Shown one piece after another: positions 7,105 to 15,161 of a stretch of 18,575 nucleotides of DNA. Position 1 is the first letter of the stretch. The number at the start of each line of letters is the position of its first letter. A model generated the notes under the pieces. The model was not told the origin of the DNA. It searched no databases and worked only from the letters and a program-made list of their open reading frames with translations. Source of the stretch: DATFMP01 sp035266845 (GTDB taxonomy: Bacteria > SAR324 > JACQKK01). Made by a program: the position numbers and the translations under genes. Where the stretch lies: the NCBI GenBank assembly GCA_035266845.1, contig DATFMP010000020.1:1-18575 (forward strand). The letters run 5' to 3'.

Positions 7105-7417
7105 CCCACAGCAACTGGCTGATCCACTACGACCTCCGCCCGCCGCCGCCGACCAACCCCCAGCCTCACGTGCCCCTCAACGCGTCGCCAACGGCATGCG
7201 CAACACCGGCTAGTGTGATGTCCCGCAAGTAAGTTCAAGACTCGCCGGCATGGCTGGCACAGTCAGGGGCGCCGCCCCTGACCACCCCGCCAAGGGCCGA
7301 TGGCCCTTGGAACCCGTTTTCGTGGCAGTGGCTGGCTTGCCAGCCACTGCCGCCCAAACAGGGGGTTCGGGGGAACCTGTTCCCCCGAATTCTCACGGGT
7401 CTCTCCGAGACGCCGCA
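7105..7417. other. Convergent intergenic region with no gene
   Basis: This lies between the MFS stop and the stop of the minus-strand gene. The first 150 bases show no coding signal. Bases 7212-7236 (TAGTGTGATGTCCCGCAAG and following) look like an insertion-sequence end by feel, but no matching inverted end was found near 5582-5860. Bases 7262-7389 hold four perfect hairpins, described separately. Confidence 0.6.
7262..7389. repeat. Array of four consecutive perfect hairpins
   Basis: Stem 1: 7262-7270 pairs with 7274-7282 (9 bp, 3-nt loop). Stem 2: 7290-7298 with 7302-7310 (9 bp, loop GAT). Stem 3: 7324-7336 with 7339-7351 (GGCAGTGGCTGGC and its exact complement, the central 2 nt left over). 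Stem 4: 7366-7375 with 7380-7389 (TTCGGGGGAA and complement, loop CCTG). A fifth 5-bp hairpin lies at 7399-7411. The stems differ from one another in sequence, spacers are short (7, 13 and 14 nt), and no T-tract follows any of them, so they are not ordinary intrinsic terminators. The element could be a non-autonomous repeat, a structured RNA, or a transcription block between convergent genes. Confidence 0.85.
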
Positions 7418-8572
7418 CTAGAAGCCCACGGCGGCGCCCAGGCCCACGCCGGAGCGGCTCTGGAGGCTCTGCCAGCTCAGCACGAGGCCCACATGGCGCC
7501 ACGCCTGCCAGCCGCCCAGCAGGCTCAGCACCGTGTCGCTGCCCACGAACCCTGCTTGCAGCGAGGCGCCCCAGGCCTCGTAGCGCCAGTCCAGCCGCAG
7601 GCCACCCGCGACGTGCAGCTCGCTGCTGCTGGTGCCCGCAGCGCTGTCTGTGACGCGCAGGAAGCCCCCGCCGCCCTCTGCCCACAGCGCCAGGCGGTCG
7701 CTGCGCCACGCCTGGGCCGTGACCAGCACCCGCAGCGCCAGCGCGCTGCTGCCGGAGGGGAACACCGCGTTGAGCCGGCCGGCCAGCCGGTGGCCCAGCC
7801 ACAGCTCGCCCAGGGCGTTCTCCTTATAGCCGCTGGCCAGCAGGGTGTAGTCCGCGAAAGCCAGCGGCCGACCCAGGTAGTGCGGCGGCCCCGAGCCGCT
7901 GGGCACACCGCCGTCGGCGGGTGGCACCACCTGCAGCTCCAGCGTGTCGCTGTCGCGGCGCAGGCGCAGCTCCACGTCCGCGTCGTCCTGGATCACGAGC
8001 TGGGTCACGCGGCCCGGCGGGCCGGCCAGCGCGCTCTCCAGGCCGCGTTCACCCACGCGGAAGCGCCGCTGCGGCTCGTATCCCTGCGGGCCCAGCAGGG
8101 CTCCGTCCGCCTGGTACTGGTAGCGCGGCACGCCGGTCTCGGCGATCACGATCACGTACAGGCGCAGTGCCGCCGGCGCCGAGGTCTGGCCCGAGGGCGG
8201 TTCGCCCAGGGGCCCGGCAGCCTCCCCGGGCTCCGCGGGCCGGTAGCGCAGCACGGCGGCCACCTCGGGATTTGGTGAGACCACGCGCAGGCGCGCGGCA
8301 CCGGTCACGCGCCAGCGCCCCGCCACCACGGTGATCGGCGCACCGCTCGCCGGCAGCTCGTGCTCGGGCCGCTCGGCCTGCGTGGCGAATTGGTTGCGCG
8401 AGACCACCAGGCCCTGCGCCTGGGCGGGCGGTACCCCGGCCACCGAGGGCAGAACGAAAAGCGCCACTGCCAGCGCGACCCGCAGCACCCGTGCCCCGGC
8501 CCGCCCGCGCGCATCGGCCGCGCCCGAACGGCGTGGGGGCGGCGGATTTTGCGGGCTGGCGGTGCGCGCCAT
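7418..8572 (-). CDS. Secreted, probably outer-membrane protein of unknown function
   Basis: The 384-residue product has an N-terminal signal peptide (hydrophobic about 29-47, cleavage probably after AQA near 53). A soluble-looking region (about 55-250) contains mixed beta strands and Pro/Gly loops. The C-terminal portion (about 255-384) has alternating hydrophobic/polar strands (for example LWLGHRLAGRLNAV, LALRVLVTAQAW, ELHVAGGLRLDWRYEA) and ends in Phe (GLGAAVGF), the usual C-terminal signature of BAM-assembled beta-barrels. I do not recognise the family. It is divergent from the LpoB-type gene, with starts 130 bp apart, and convergent with the MFS gene. The start is the first ATG of the frame; only a weak ribosome binding site is visible. 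Confidence 0.75.
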   Translation of the reverse strand: MARTASPQNPPPPRRSGAADARGRAGARVLRVALAVALFVLPSVAGVPPAQAQGLVVSRNQFATQAERPEHELPASGAPITVVAGRWRVTGAARLRVVSPNPEVAAVLRYRPAEPGEAAGPLGEPPSGQTSAPAALRLYVIVIAETGVPRYQYQADGALLGPQGYEPQRRFRVGERGLESALAGPPGRVTQLVIQDDADVELRLRRDSDTLELQVVPPADGGVPSGSGPPHYLGRPLAFADYTLLASGYKENALGELWLGHRLAGRLNAVFPSGSSALALRVLVTAQAWRSDRLALWAEGGGGFLRVTDSAAGTSSSELHVAGGLRLDWRYEAWGASLQAGFVGSDTVLSLLGGWQAWRHVGLVLSWQSLQSRSGVGLGAAVGF

Positions 8573-8586
8573 GGTGGCCTGCAGGG

Positions 8587-8615
8587 TTGATGTTTCGCGG
8601 CGGAGGGGCTTTAAT
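8587..8615 (+). promoter_or_regulatory. Sigma70-like promoter for the lipoprotein pair
   Basis: TTGATG (8587-8592), a 17-nt spacer and TTTAAT (8610-8615) lie in the 130-bp divergent gap, 88 bp before the lipoprotein start. It is one of the few AT-richer stretches locally. No operator-like palindrome is obvious. Confidence 0.5.
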
Positions 8616-8702
8616 CCAGGGAAGTCCGCGCGGTTCGGACCGTCGAACGGAGCGGCCTATGCGATGGGCCGCCGTCCCCACTACCCTTGGAGGTTCCCTA
8701 TC

Positions 8703-9305
8703 ATGAAGACCCGGTTGCGTCTGCCTGGGGTGCTGCTGCTGGCCACGGTGATGATTCTCGCCGCGTGCGGAAAGAGTGTTTCGCGGCGTCAGGCCACGGA
8801 AGCGATCGACCTGAGCGGGCGCTGGAACGACGTGGACTCCCAGGAGGTCTCGGCGGCCATGATCCAGGACGCGCTGACCTTCGGGTGGATCGACCAGTGG
8901 CAGCGCACCAAGGGTCGCAAGCCCGTCGTGATGGCCTATGGCGTGAAGAACCGCAGCACGGAACACATCAACACGCAGACCTTCATGAAGGACCTCGAGC
9001 GGGCGTTCCTGCGCTCCGGCCGGGTCTCGGTGGTGGCGGATAAGGATGAGCGGCTGCAGTCCCGCGAGGAGCGCGCCGACCAGCAGCAGGGCCTGACGGC
9101 CAATCCGGCCCGCATCGGCAAGGAGCTTGGCGCGGACTTCGTGCTGACGGGGGTGCTGAACTCCATCGTGGACCAAGAGGGCGGCGAGAAGGTGGTCTTC
9201 TACCAAGCCAACCTGGAGCTGATCAACGTGGAGACCAACGAGAAGGTCTGGATCGGCGACAAGAAGATCAAGAAGTTCATCGAGCAGTCCAAGTTCAAGC
9301 TGTAG
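8703..9305 (+). CDS. LpoB-family outer-membrane lipoprotein (penicillin-binding protein activator-like, COG3417)
   Basis: The 200-residue product starts at ATG 8703 with GGAGG at 8689-8693 (9 nt spacing). A lipoprotein signal peptide ends in the lipobox LAAC, giving lipidated Cys22; residue +2 is Gly, so outer-membrane sorting is expected. The body matches the LpoB fold: LSGRWNDVDSQEVSAAMI, KPVVMAYGVKNRSTEHINTQ, FLRSGRVSVVADKDER, AKELGADFVLTG-type (KELGADFVLTGVLNSI here) and NVETNEKVWIG. LpoB in E. coli spans the periplasm to stimulate PBP1b; many relatives lack proof of that role, so the exact partner is uncertain. It lies 18 nt upstream of a second lipoprotein gene in an apparent operon. 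Confidence 0.88.
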   Translation: MKTRLRLPGVLLLATVMILAACGKSVSRRQATEAIDLSGRWNDVDSQEVSAAMIQDALTFGWIDQWQRTKGRKPVVMAYGVKNRSTEHINTQTFMKDLERAFLRSGRVSVVADKDERLQSREERADQQQGLTANPARIGKELGADFVLTGVLNSIVDQEGGEKVVFYQANLELINVETNEKVWIGDKKIKKFIEQSKFKL

Positions 9306-9323
9306 ACCCGGAGCCGCCCGATC

Positions 9324-10685
9324 ATGCTCCGGATGCTATCCTCCCCGCTGCGGGCCCTTCCGCGTCTCCTGCTGTGGGTGGCGCTGGCCGCGCTGTTGGC
9401 GGCCTGCTCGCCGCACCGCGCCCTCTATCCGCGGCTGGAGCAGCTCTCGCGGCAGGGCAAGTACCTGGAGGCCGCGCAGGTCGTCGAGAAGAACAAGGCG
9501 GAGTATGGCGACCGCAACAGCGTGCTCTACAACCTGGACCGCGGGGTATTCTACCACTACGCTGGCCGCTACAAGGAGAGCAACGAGGCCTTCGCGGCGG
9601 CCGAGCACCGCATGGACGAGCTGTACACCGAGTCCATCAGCGGCAACGTGGCGGCCTTTGCCCTCAATGACAACACGCTGCCGTACCGGGGCGAGGACTT
9701 CGAGCAGGTCATCGTCAATATCTACCGGGCGCTCAACTACATCGAGCTGGGGCAGACCGACGAGGCGCTGGTGGAGGCCCGCAAGGTCAACCTGAAGCTG
9801 GAGCAGATCAACGACAAGTACCCGGCCGGTGCGAAGAACGTTTACAAGGAGGACGCCTTCGCACGCCTGCTGGCCGGGGTGCTCTACGAGATGGGCGGCA
9901 CCCGCGACGACTTCAACGACGCGTACATCTCCGATCGCCTGGCGGCCGATGCCTACGCCAACGACTTCTCCAAGAACTACGGCGTGCAGGCGCCCGAGGC
10001 CCTTGCGCGCAACCTGCTCACCACCGCCACCTTCATGGGCTCGGATGAGCTGCAGGCGGCCCAGCAGCGCTTCCCCGGCGCCAGTCCGATTCCGCTGCAG
10101 ACCCTGCGGCAGGAGGGGCAACTCTACTTCGTGCACTTCGCCGGGCGGGGCCCCACCAAGGTGGAGGACGCCATCCGCGCCCTGATGCCGGACGGCAACC
10201 ACATCAAGATCGCCTTCCCCCGCTACAAACCCAGCTACTACGTCATCAACGGTTCGCGCGTGTTGGTGGATGGCCAGCCGGGCACGACGCTGCAGACCGC
10301 CCAGCCCATCGGCGCCATCGCCGTGGAGAACCTGCAGAACCGCAAGGGGCGCATCGCCGTCAAGGCCATCGCGCGCGCCACGGTGAAGTATCTGGCCAAC
10401 AAGGCCCTGCAGGAGCGCGCCCGCAAAGAGAGCCAGGGCGCCGGCCTGCTGGCGTTCGTGGCGGGCAACGTGTTCGCCGAGGTCTCCGAGCAGGCCGATC
10501 TGCGCTCGTGGCAGACCCTGCCGGACAAGGTGCTGATCGGGCGCGTGCTGGTGCCGCCCGGCAAGCACCACGTGCAGGTGCAGTTCACCACCGGCGGCGC
10601 CAGTGTGGTGGCCACGCGCGACCTGGGCGAGGTGACCGTCGACGCGGGCCAGACGCGCTTCTTCATCCTGCACACGCTGCAGTAG
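9324..10685 (+). CDS. COG3014-like lipoprotein with tetratricopeptide-like N-terminal half
   Basis: The 453-residue protein has a lipoprotein signal peptide with lipobox LLAAC (Cys28). Residues about 35-225 are helical, TPR-like (LSRQGKYLEAAQVVEKNKAE, YHYAGRYKESNEAFAAAEHR, ALNYIELGQTDEALVEARKV). The second half is beta-rich (QLYFVHFAGRGPTKVEDA, YVINGSRVLVDGQ, LPDKVLIGRVLVPPGKHHVQ). I recognise this as the COG3014 family, which often sits beside LpoB-type and DUF799/COG4380 lipoprotein genes; no DUF799 gene follows here. It probably works at the outer membrane with its neighbour, perhaps as an assembly or scaffolding partner; no activity is known to me. Start ATG 9324 was chosen over ATG 9333 because of GGAG at 9310-9313. 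Confidence 0.8.
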   Translation: MLRMLSSPLRALPRLLLWVALAALLAACSPHRALYPRLEQLSRQGKYLEAAQVVEKNKAEYGDRNSVLYNLDRGVFYHYAGRYKESNEAFAAAEHRMDELYTESISGNVAAFALNDNTLPYRGEDFEQVIVNIYRALNYIELGQTDEALVEARKVNLKLEQINDKYPAGAKNVYKEDAFARLLAGVLYEMGGTRDDFNDAYISDRLAADAYANDFSKNYGVQAPEALARNLLTTATFMGSDELQAAQQRFPGASPIPLQTLRQEGQLYFVHFAGRGPTKVEDAIRALMPDGNHIKIAFPRYKPSYYVINGSRVLVDGQPGTTLQTAQPIGAIAVENLQNRKGRIAVKAIARATVKYLANKALQERARKESQGAGLLAFVAGNVFAEVSEQADLRSWQTLPDKVLIGRVLVPPGKHHVQVQFTTGGASVVATRDLGEVTVDAGQTRFFILHTLQ

Positions 10686-10732
10686 GCTGGGAGCGAACCG
10701 GCCCTCAGCCGCACAGGCCCCGCGCCCCGTGC

Positions 10733-10762
10733 TTGCCCGCCGGGCGGGCGCTGGGCTAACCT
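10733..10762 (+). promoter_or_regulatory. Candidate promoter for lpdA
   Basis: TTGCCC (10733-10738), an 18-nt spacer and TAACCT (10757-10762) fall in the 193-bp gap before the dehydrogenase. It keeps the most conserved -35 and -10 positions, but matches are only partial. A GC-rich near-palindrome (GCCCGCCGGGCGGGC, about 10735-10749) lies in the spacer. Confidence 0.3.
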
Positions 10763-10878
10763 GGGTGCCTGGGCGCGGCCACGGCCGGCCTGCCCCCGGC
10801 GGCGCAGTGCAGCCCCGTCGCGGGCGCTACGGGCCGCCAAGGCCGGCTCCTCGACTCCATTCCCTGACGACGCAATCC

Positions 10879-12273
10879 ATGCCCACTGCATACGATGTTG
10901 CCGTGATCGGCTCCGGCCCCGGAGGCTACGTGGCCGGAATCAAGGCGGCCCAGGCCGGCCTGAAGTCCCTCGTGATCGAAAAGGAACGCCTGGGCGGCGT
11001 GTGCCTCAACTGGGGCTGCATCCCCACCAAGGCCCTGCTGCGCAATGCGGAACTCTACGAGGTACTGCAGGAGGCCGATGCCTATGGCTTCACGGTGGGC
11101 AAGCTGGGCTTCGACGCGGGCAAGATCGTGGACCGCTCGCGGCAGGTGGCGGACAAGATGAGCCGCGGCGTGGCCTCCCTGCTGCGCAAGTACAAGGTGG
11201 AGCAGCTGGCGGGCACCGCGCGCTTCGTGGCCCCCACGCGCCTGGAGGTGACCGGTGCGGACGGCAAGGCACAGACGGTGGAGGTGGGCAACGTCATCAT
11301 CGCCACCGGCGCGCGCCCCCGCCGCATCCCGGCGCTGCCGGTGGATCACGTCACCTCGCTGGACTACCGCGATGCGCTGCAGCTCAAGAAGTTTCCCAAG
11401 AAGCTGCTCATCGTGGGGGCGGGGGCCATCGGCGTGGAGTTTGCCTACTACTTCTCATCCTTCGGTGTGGATGTGCACCTGGTGGAGATGCTGCCCCAGC
11501 TGCTGCCCAACGAGGACGAGGAGATTGCCGCACAGCTCCTGCGCTCGTTCAAGAAGCGCGGCGTGCACTGCTACCCCGGCACGGCCGTGGAGGCCTTCAA
11601 GGTGGGCAAGACCAAGGTGGAGGCCACGCTGAAGGGGCCCAAGGAGGCCGCCCCCGTGACCTGCGACCTGGCCCTGATCGCGGTGGGCATGGAGGGCAAC
11701 CTGGAGGGACTGGGCCTGGAGGCCGCCGGCGTGGCCAGCGAGCGCGGCTTCGTGAAGGTGGATGCCGCCATGCGCACCAACGTGCCCCACGTCTATGCCA
11801 TCGGCGACGTGGCCGGCCATCAGCTGCTGGCCCACAAGGCCTCGGCGGAGGCGGAGGTAGCCGTGGCCGCCATCGCCGGGCACGCGGCGCCCCCGCTGGA
11901 CTACGGGCAGGTGCCGGCCTGCACCTACTGCCAGCCCCAGGTGGCCTCCATCGGGCTCACGGAGGCCCAGTGCAAGGCGCAGGGCCTGCGCTACCGTGTG
12001 GGGCGCTTCCCCTTCGCGGCATCGGGCAAGGCCAATGCCCTGCGCCACCTGGACGGCATGGTCAAGCTGATCTTCGGCGAGCCTTACGGGCAACTGCTGG
12101 GGGCCCACATGATCGGCCCGGAAGTGACCGAGCTGCTGGCCGAGCTGGGCCTGGCGATGCGTCTGGAATCCACCTACGAGGAGCTGCTGGCAACCATCCA
12201 CGCCCACCCCACGCTCTCCGAAGCCGTGTTCGAGGCCGTCGGCGTGGCTTACGGCACCAGCGCCAACCTCTAG
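10879..12273 (+). CDS. lpdA: Dihydrolipoyl dehydrogenase (E3)
   Basis: The 464-residue flavoprotein reoxidises dihydrolipoamide with NAD+ for 2-oxoacid dehydrogenase or glycine cleavage complexes. Visible elements are the FAD-binding GSGPGGY (11-17), the redox disulfide in GGVCLNWGCIPTK (Cys42 and Cys47), a second dinucleotide fold GAGAIGVEFAYYF (about 181-193), the FAD-binding AIGDVAG (about 309-315), and the interface active-site motif HAHPTLSE with His443 and Glu448. All catalytic residues are present and length is normal. ATG 10879 gives the standard N-terminus; no Shine-Dalgarno is visible. No E1 or E2 genes are in the window, so it is a stand-alone copy and the complex it serves cannot be told. 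Confidence 0.95.
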   Translation: MPTAYDVAVIGSGPGGYVAGIKAAQAGLKSLVIEKERLGGVCLNWGCIPTKALLRNAELYEVLQEADAYGFTVGKLGFDAGKIVDRSRQVADKMSRGVASLLRKYKVEQLAGTARFVAPTRLEVTGADGKAQTVEVGNVIIATGARPRRIPALPVDHVTSLDYRDALQLKKFPKKLLIVGAGAIGVEFAYYFSSFGVDVHLVEMLPQLLPNEDEEIAAQLLRSFKKRGVHCYPGTAVEAFKVGKTKVEATLKGPKEAAPVTCDLALIAVGMEGNLEGLGLEAAGVASERGFVKVDAAMRTNVPHVYAIGDVAGHQLLAHKASAEAEVAVAAIAGHAAPPLDYGQVPACTYCQPQVASIGLTEAQCKAQGLRYRVGRFPFAASGKANALRHLDGMVKLIFGEPYGQLLGAHMIGPEVTELLAELGLAMRLESTYEELLATIHAHPTLSEAVFEAVGVAYGTSANL

Positions 12274-12488
12274 CGGCGCCACGCCAGGGGGCGGTTTCGG
12301 CGCGGGTGTCGTTAAAGCAATAGGGCCCGCGAGGCCTTCGCAGGATGGTTTTGCGCGATGCGGCGCGGGCAAGCACTCCAGGCCCTAGTGCGGCTTGCGG
12401 CCGTGCAAGGTGGTGGCACTTTGCGTCGTTTCGTACTACATAGAACGTTAACCCTATCGTCGGTCACGCCCCTGGCGGCACGCGAACT
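12274..12488. other. Intergenic leader region of the signalling gene
   Basis: This is a 215-bp gap. Bases 12325-12331 and 12364-12370 form 7-bp inverted arms (GCCCGCG/CGCGGGC) about 32 nt apart, and an AT-richer patch at 12430-12455 (TACTACATAGAACGTTAACC) includes the palindrome GTTAAC. I found no -35/-10 pair with good spacing and no ribosome binding site before ATG 12489. Confidence 0.4.
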
Positions 12489-15161
12489 ATGAAGGTACGC
12501 GCGGCAAAGCGGACCATTGGACCCACCGGGATCCGCACCACGGTGCTGGCGGCTCACAAGCGCCTCACCGACGAGATCCTGGACAGTCTGATCGGCTGCA
12601 AGTACTTCCGCACCATGACGCCGGATATCCTGCGTCTGGTGCTGAAGACCGGCGAGTACCTGGAAGTGCCCGCCGGCCGCAAGCTGGTGGAAGAAGGGGC
12701 CTCGGACAACGACATGTTCTTCCTGCTGGACGGCACCGTGACGGTGCAGTCCGGCAACAAGGTGATCCTCCGCCTCAACACGCCCGGCGACGTCTTCGGC
12801 GAGTTCGCCGTGGTGAGCGATCAGGCGCGCTCCGCCGACGTCGTCACCGAGGCGGAATCGCGCCTGGTGCGCGTGTCGACGGCGTTCCTGCGGCGCTGGT
12901 CCGCCAATCCCAAGCTGGTGGTGGAGTTCTACACGGTCTTCTCGCACATCATGGCCGCCAAGCTGCGCGAGACCTCGCGCCGTGCGAGCCTGTACGAGGA
13001 TGCCGTGCTGGAGGCGCGGGATCTGGCCTCGGCCCACACCCGGCTGGAATCGGAAATCCAGGACAAGCTCAACGAGATCACGCTCTACTCGCGCGTGATC
13101 GAATCGAGCACCTCGGCCGTGCTGATCACGGACACGGACGGCACCATCGTCAAGCGCAACGGCGCGGCGGCGAGCCTGCTGAGCGGGATGGGCATCGCGC
13201 TGGACGATGCGCCCACCAAGATCATGCAGTTGCTGGTGGACTTCGACCTGGGCAACTACCCGGAGTACGACTTCGGCCGTCCCTGGCAGGGCGAATGGGG
13301 CTACGAGACCGAGGACGGCCCGGTCGTGCTGCAGGTCACCGTGACGCCCATCTACGGCCAGCAGGACAAGCTGATGCACGTGGCCTTCCAGCTCGCGGAC
13401 ATCACCGTGCAGAAGGAGCAGGAGCATGCCCTGGCGGCCAAGAACGAGGAGATCCGCAATGCCCTGATGGATCTGGAGGCCACCTATCAGGAGCTGCAGC
13501 GCACGGATCTCATGAAGACCGAGACCCTCAACGCGATCTCCAACGAGCTGGGCACGCCGATCCGCAAGATCATCAACCACTCGTCCAAGCTCTACCAGGA
13601 CCTGGGGGCCATCTCCGCCGACGAGCTGAAGGAGCACCTGGAGGCAATCCACGAGCAGACCGAGTTCCTGCGCATCGTCACGGAGAACATCAACTACCTG
13701 ATCGACCTGCAGGCCGACCTGCAGAAGGTGGGCACGGCTCCCCTGGACCTGCGCAACGTGGCCCATGCCGTGGTGAGCGGGCTGGAAAACTGGGCGAAGC
13801 GCAAGCACATCAAGTTCATCGTGGAACTGCCCGACAAGCCGCTGATGCTGATCGGCGACGAGGAGCAGTTCCGCACCGTGTTCAGCCTGCTGGTGGAGCA
13901 GGCCCTGCTGGTGAGCAAGGCGCGCTCCACCGTGACCCTGCGCTGCGAGGCCCTGAACGCCTCCCAGCAGGTGCACATCGAGATCGCCTACCAGGGCCCC
14001 AGCTTCAAGAGCCTCTCCGCCACGGACAGCGCCGCCAAGGGCCGCATGGGGCTCATCATCGGCCTGCCGCTGGCCCGCAAGGTGATCTCGCAGTACCAGG
14101 GCACGCTGCAGTTCCAGGGCGATAAGCGCAAGGGCGCGGTGAGCGTCGTGCTGCCCCAGGTGCAGAAAGCGGGCGATGAGCGCCCCAACCGCATCATGAT
14201 CGTGGACGAGCAGGACATGGATCGCATGATCGCCAAGGGCGTCATCGACCACCTGTGGCCCGATTCGATCATCCTTTCCACGGACAATCCCTTCGAGTTC
14301 CTGGACAACTACGAGGACTTCCGGCCGGACCTGGTGATCATCGATCCGGATATCACGGAGACGGGTTGGAGCAACCACCGCGTGCTGGCCGCGCTGGTGC
14401 AGAACCGGCGCCACATCTGCCCGATCCTCGCCGTCAGCTCGCTCTACAAGGACTTCGCCGAGCGCACCATCGCCGTGGAGCGCGGTGTGGCGGACTTCCT
14501 GGAGAAGCCCTACTCGATCTTCGACCTGCGCTTCAAGGTGAAGTCCCTGCTCTCCTCGCACCGCAAGGAGGAGACGCTGCACCACACCATGGATCAGGCC
14601 CAGCGCCAGGCCTACACCGATGGCCTGACCAAGCTGGCCAACCGCAAGCACTTCGACGAGTTCCTGGAGACCCAGATCGAGTACTCGCGGCAGACGGGCA
14701 AGCCCTGCTCGATGATCCTGCTCGATATCGACAATTTCAAGCACTACAACGACACCAACGGTCACCAGTTCGGCGACGAGGTGCTCAAGGGGATCGGCCG
14801 CGTGCTGCGCGATTCCGTGCGCTCGTCCGATTTGGCGGCGCGGTACGGCGGCGAGGAGTTCGTGGTGGTGCTGCCCGAGACGCGCAAGGAGATGGCGGCC
14901 GTGGTGGCGGAGAAGGTGCGCCGCAGCATCTGCGAGCGCAAGTTCCCCAACGGCGAGAAGCAGCCCCTGGGCCTCGTCTCGGCCAGCTTTGGCGTGGCCA
15001 CCTTCGAGGACGATGCCAAGAGCGGCGAGGAGTTGATCCGGGCCTCGGACGAGAGCCTCTATGTCTCCAAGGAGCGCGGCCGCAACTGCATCACCGTCGC
15101 GGGCCAGAGCCCCCGGGCGGGGGAAGGCGAGCCCGCGCGTGTCGTGGGCGGGGGCAGCTAG
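12489..15161 (+). CDS. Multidomain diguanylate cyclase: cNMP-binding, PAS-like, degenerate kinase, receiver, GGDEF
   Basis: The 890-residue soluble protein has, in order: a cyclic-nucleotide-binding-like domain (about 35-160; GEYLEVPAGRKLVEEGASDN, GDVFGEFAVVSDQARSADV); a coiled coil; a PAS-like domain (about 200-308); a coiled coil; a kinase-like module (about 340-556); a receiver (about 567-690) with probable acceptor Asp619, Ser650 and Lys673; and a GGDEF domain (about 705-870). The cyclase has DIDNFKHYND (metal Asp746), the active-site variant GGEEF (787-791) and an inhibitory-site RxxD (Arg778-Asp781), so it should make c-di-GMP with product inhibition. The H-box reads SNELGTPI (351-358) with Asn352 where the phosphorylated His should be, and the ATP-binding N and G boxes are poor, so the kinase part is probably a sensory or dimerisation scaffold. 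No membrane helix is seen. No cognate regulator lies nearby. Confidence 0.92.
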   Translation: MKVRAAKRTIGPTGIRTTVLAAHKRLTDEILDSLIGCKYFRTMTPDILRLVLKTGEYLEVPAGRKLVEEGASDNDMFFLLDGTVTVQSGNKVILRLNTPGDVFGEFAVVSDQARSADVVTEAESRLVRVSTAFLRRWSANPKLVVEFYTVFSHIMAAKLRETSRRASLYEDAVLEARDLASAHTRLESEIQDKLNEITLYSRVIESSTSAVLITDTDGTIVKRNGAAASLLSGMGIALDDAPTKIMQLLVDFDLGNYPEYDFGRPWQGEWGYETEDGPVVLQVTVTPIYGQQDKLMHVAFQLADITVQKEQEHALAAKNEEIRNALMDLEATYQELQRTDLMKTETLNAISNELGTPIRKIINHSSKLYQDLGAISADELKEHLEAIHEQTEFLRIVTENINYLIDLQADLQKVGTAPLDLRNVAHAVVSGLENWAKRKHIKFIVELPDKPLMLIGDEEQFRTVFSLLVEQALLVSKARSTVTLRCEALNASQQVHIEIAYQGPSFKSLSATDSAAKGRMGLIIGLPLARKVISQYQGTLQFQGDKRKGAVSVVLPQVQKAGDERPNRIMIVDEQDMDRMIAKGVIDHLWPDSIILSTDNPFEFLDNYEDFRPDLVIIDPDITETGWSNHRVLAALVQNRRHICPILAVSSLYKDFAERTIAVERGVADFLEKPYSIFDLRFKVKSLLSSHRKEETLHHTMDQAQRQAYTDGLTKLANRKHFDEFLETQIEYSRQTGKPCSMILLDIDNFKHYNDTNGHQFGDEVLKGIGRVLRDSVRSSDLAARYGGEEFVVVLPETRKEMAAVVAEKVRRSICERKFPNGEKQPLGLVSASFGVATFEDDAKSGEELIRASDESLYVSKERGRNCITVAGQSPRAGEGEPARVVGGGS

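Noticed and set aside
7212..7236. Possible insertion-sequence terminus (TAGTGTGATGTCCCGCAAG and following)
   Set aside because: It feels like an IS end, but I found no inverted partner upstream of the MFS gene, no target duplication and no transposase in the window.
7262..7411. CRISPR array or integron attC site
   Set aside because: The hairpins differ in sequence from one another, there are no regularly spaced direct repeats, and no cas or integrase gene is present.
12414..12426. TGGCAC...TTGC as a sigma54 promoter before the GGDEF gene
   Set aside because: The two boxes are fused with almost no spacer, so the GG and GC elements are not at -24/-12 spacing.
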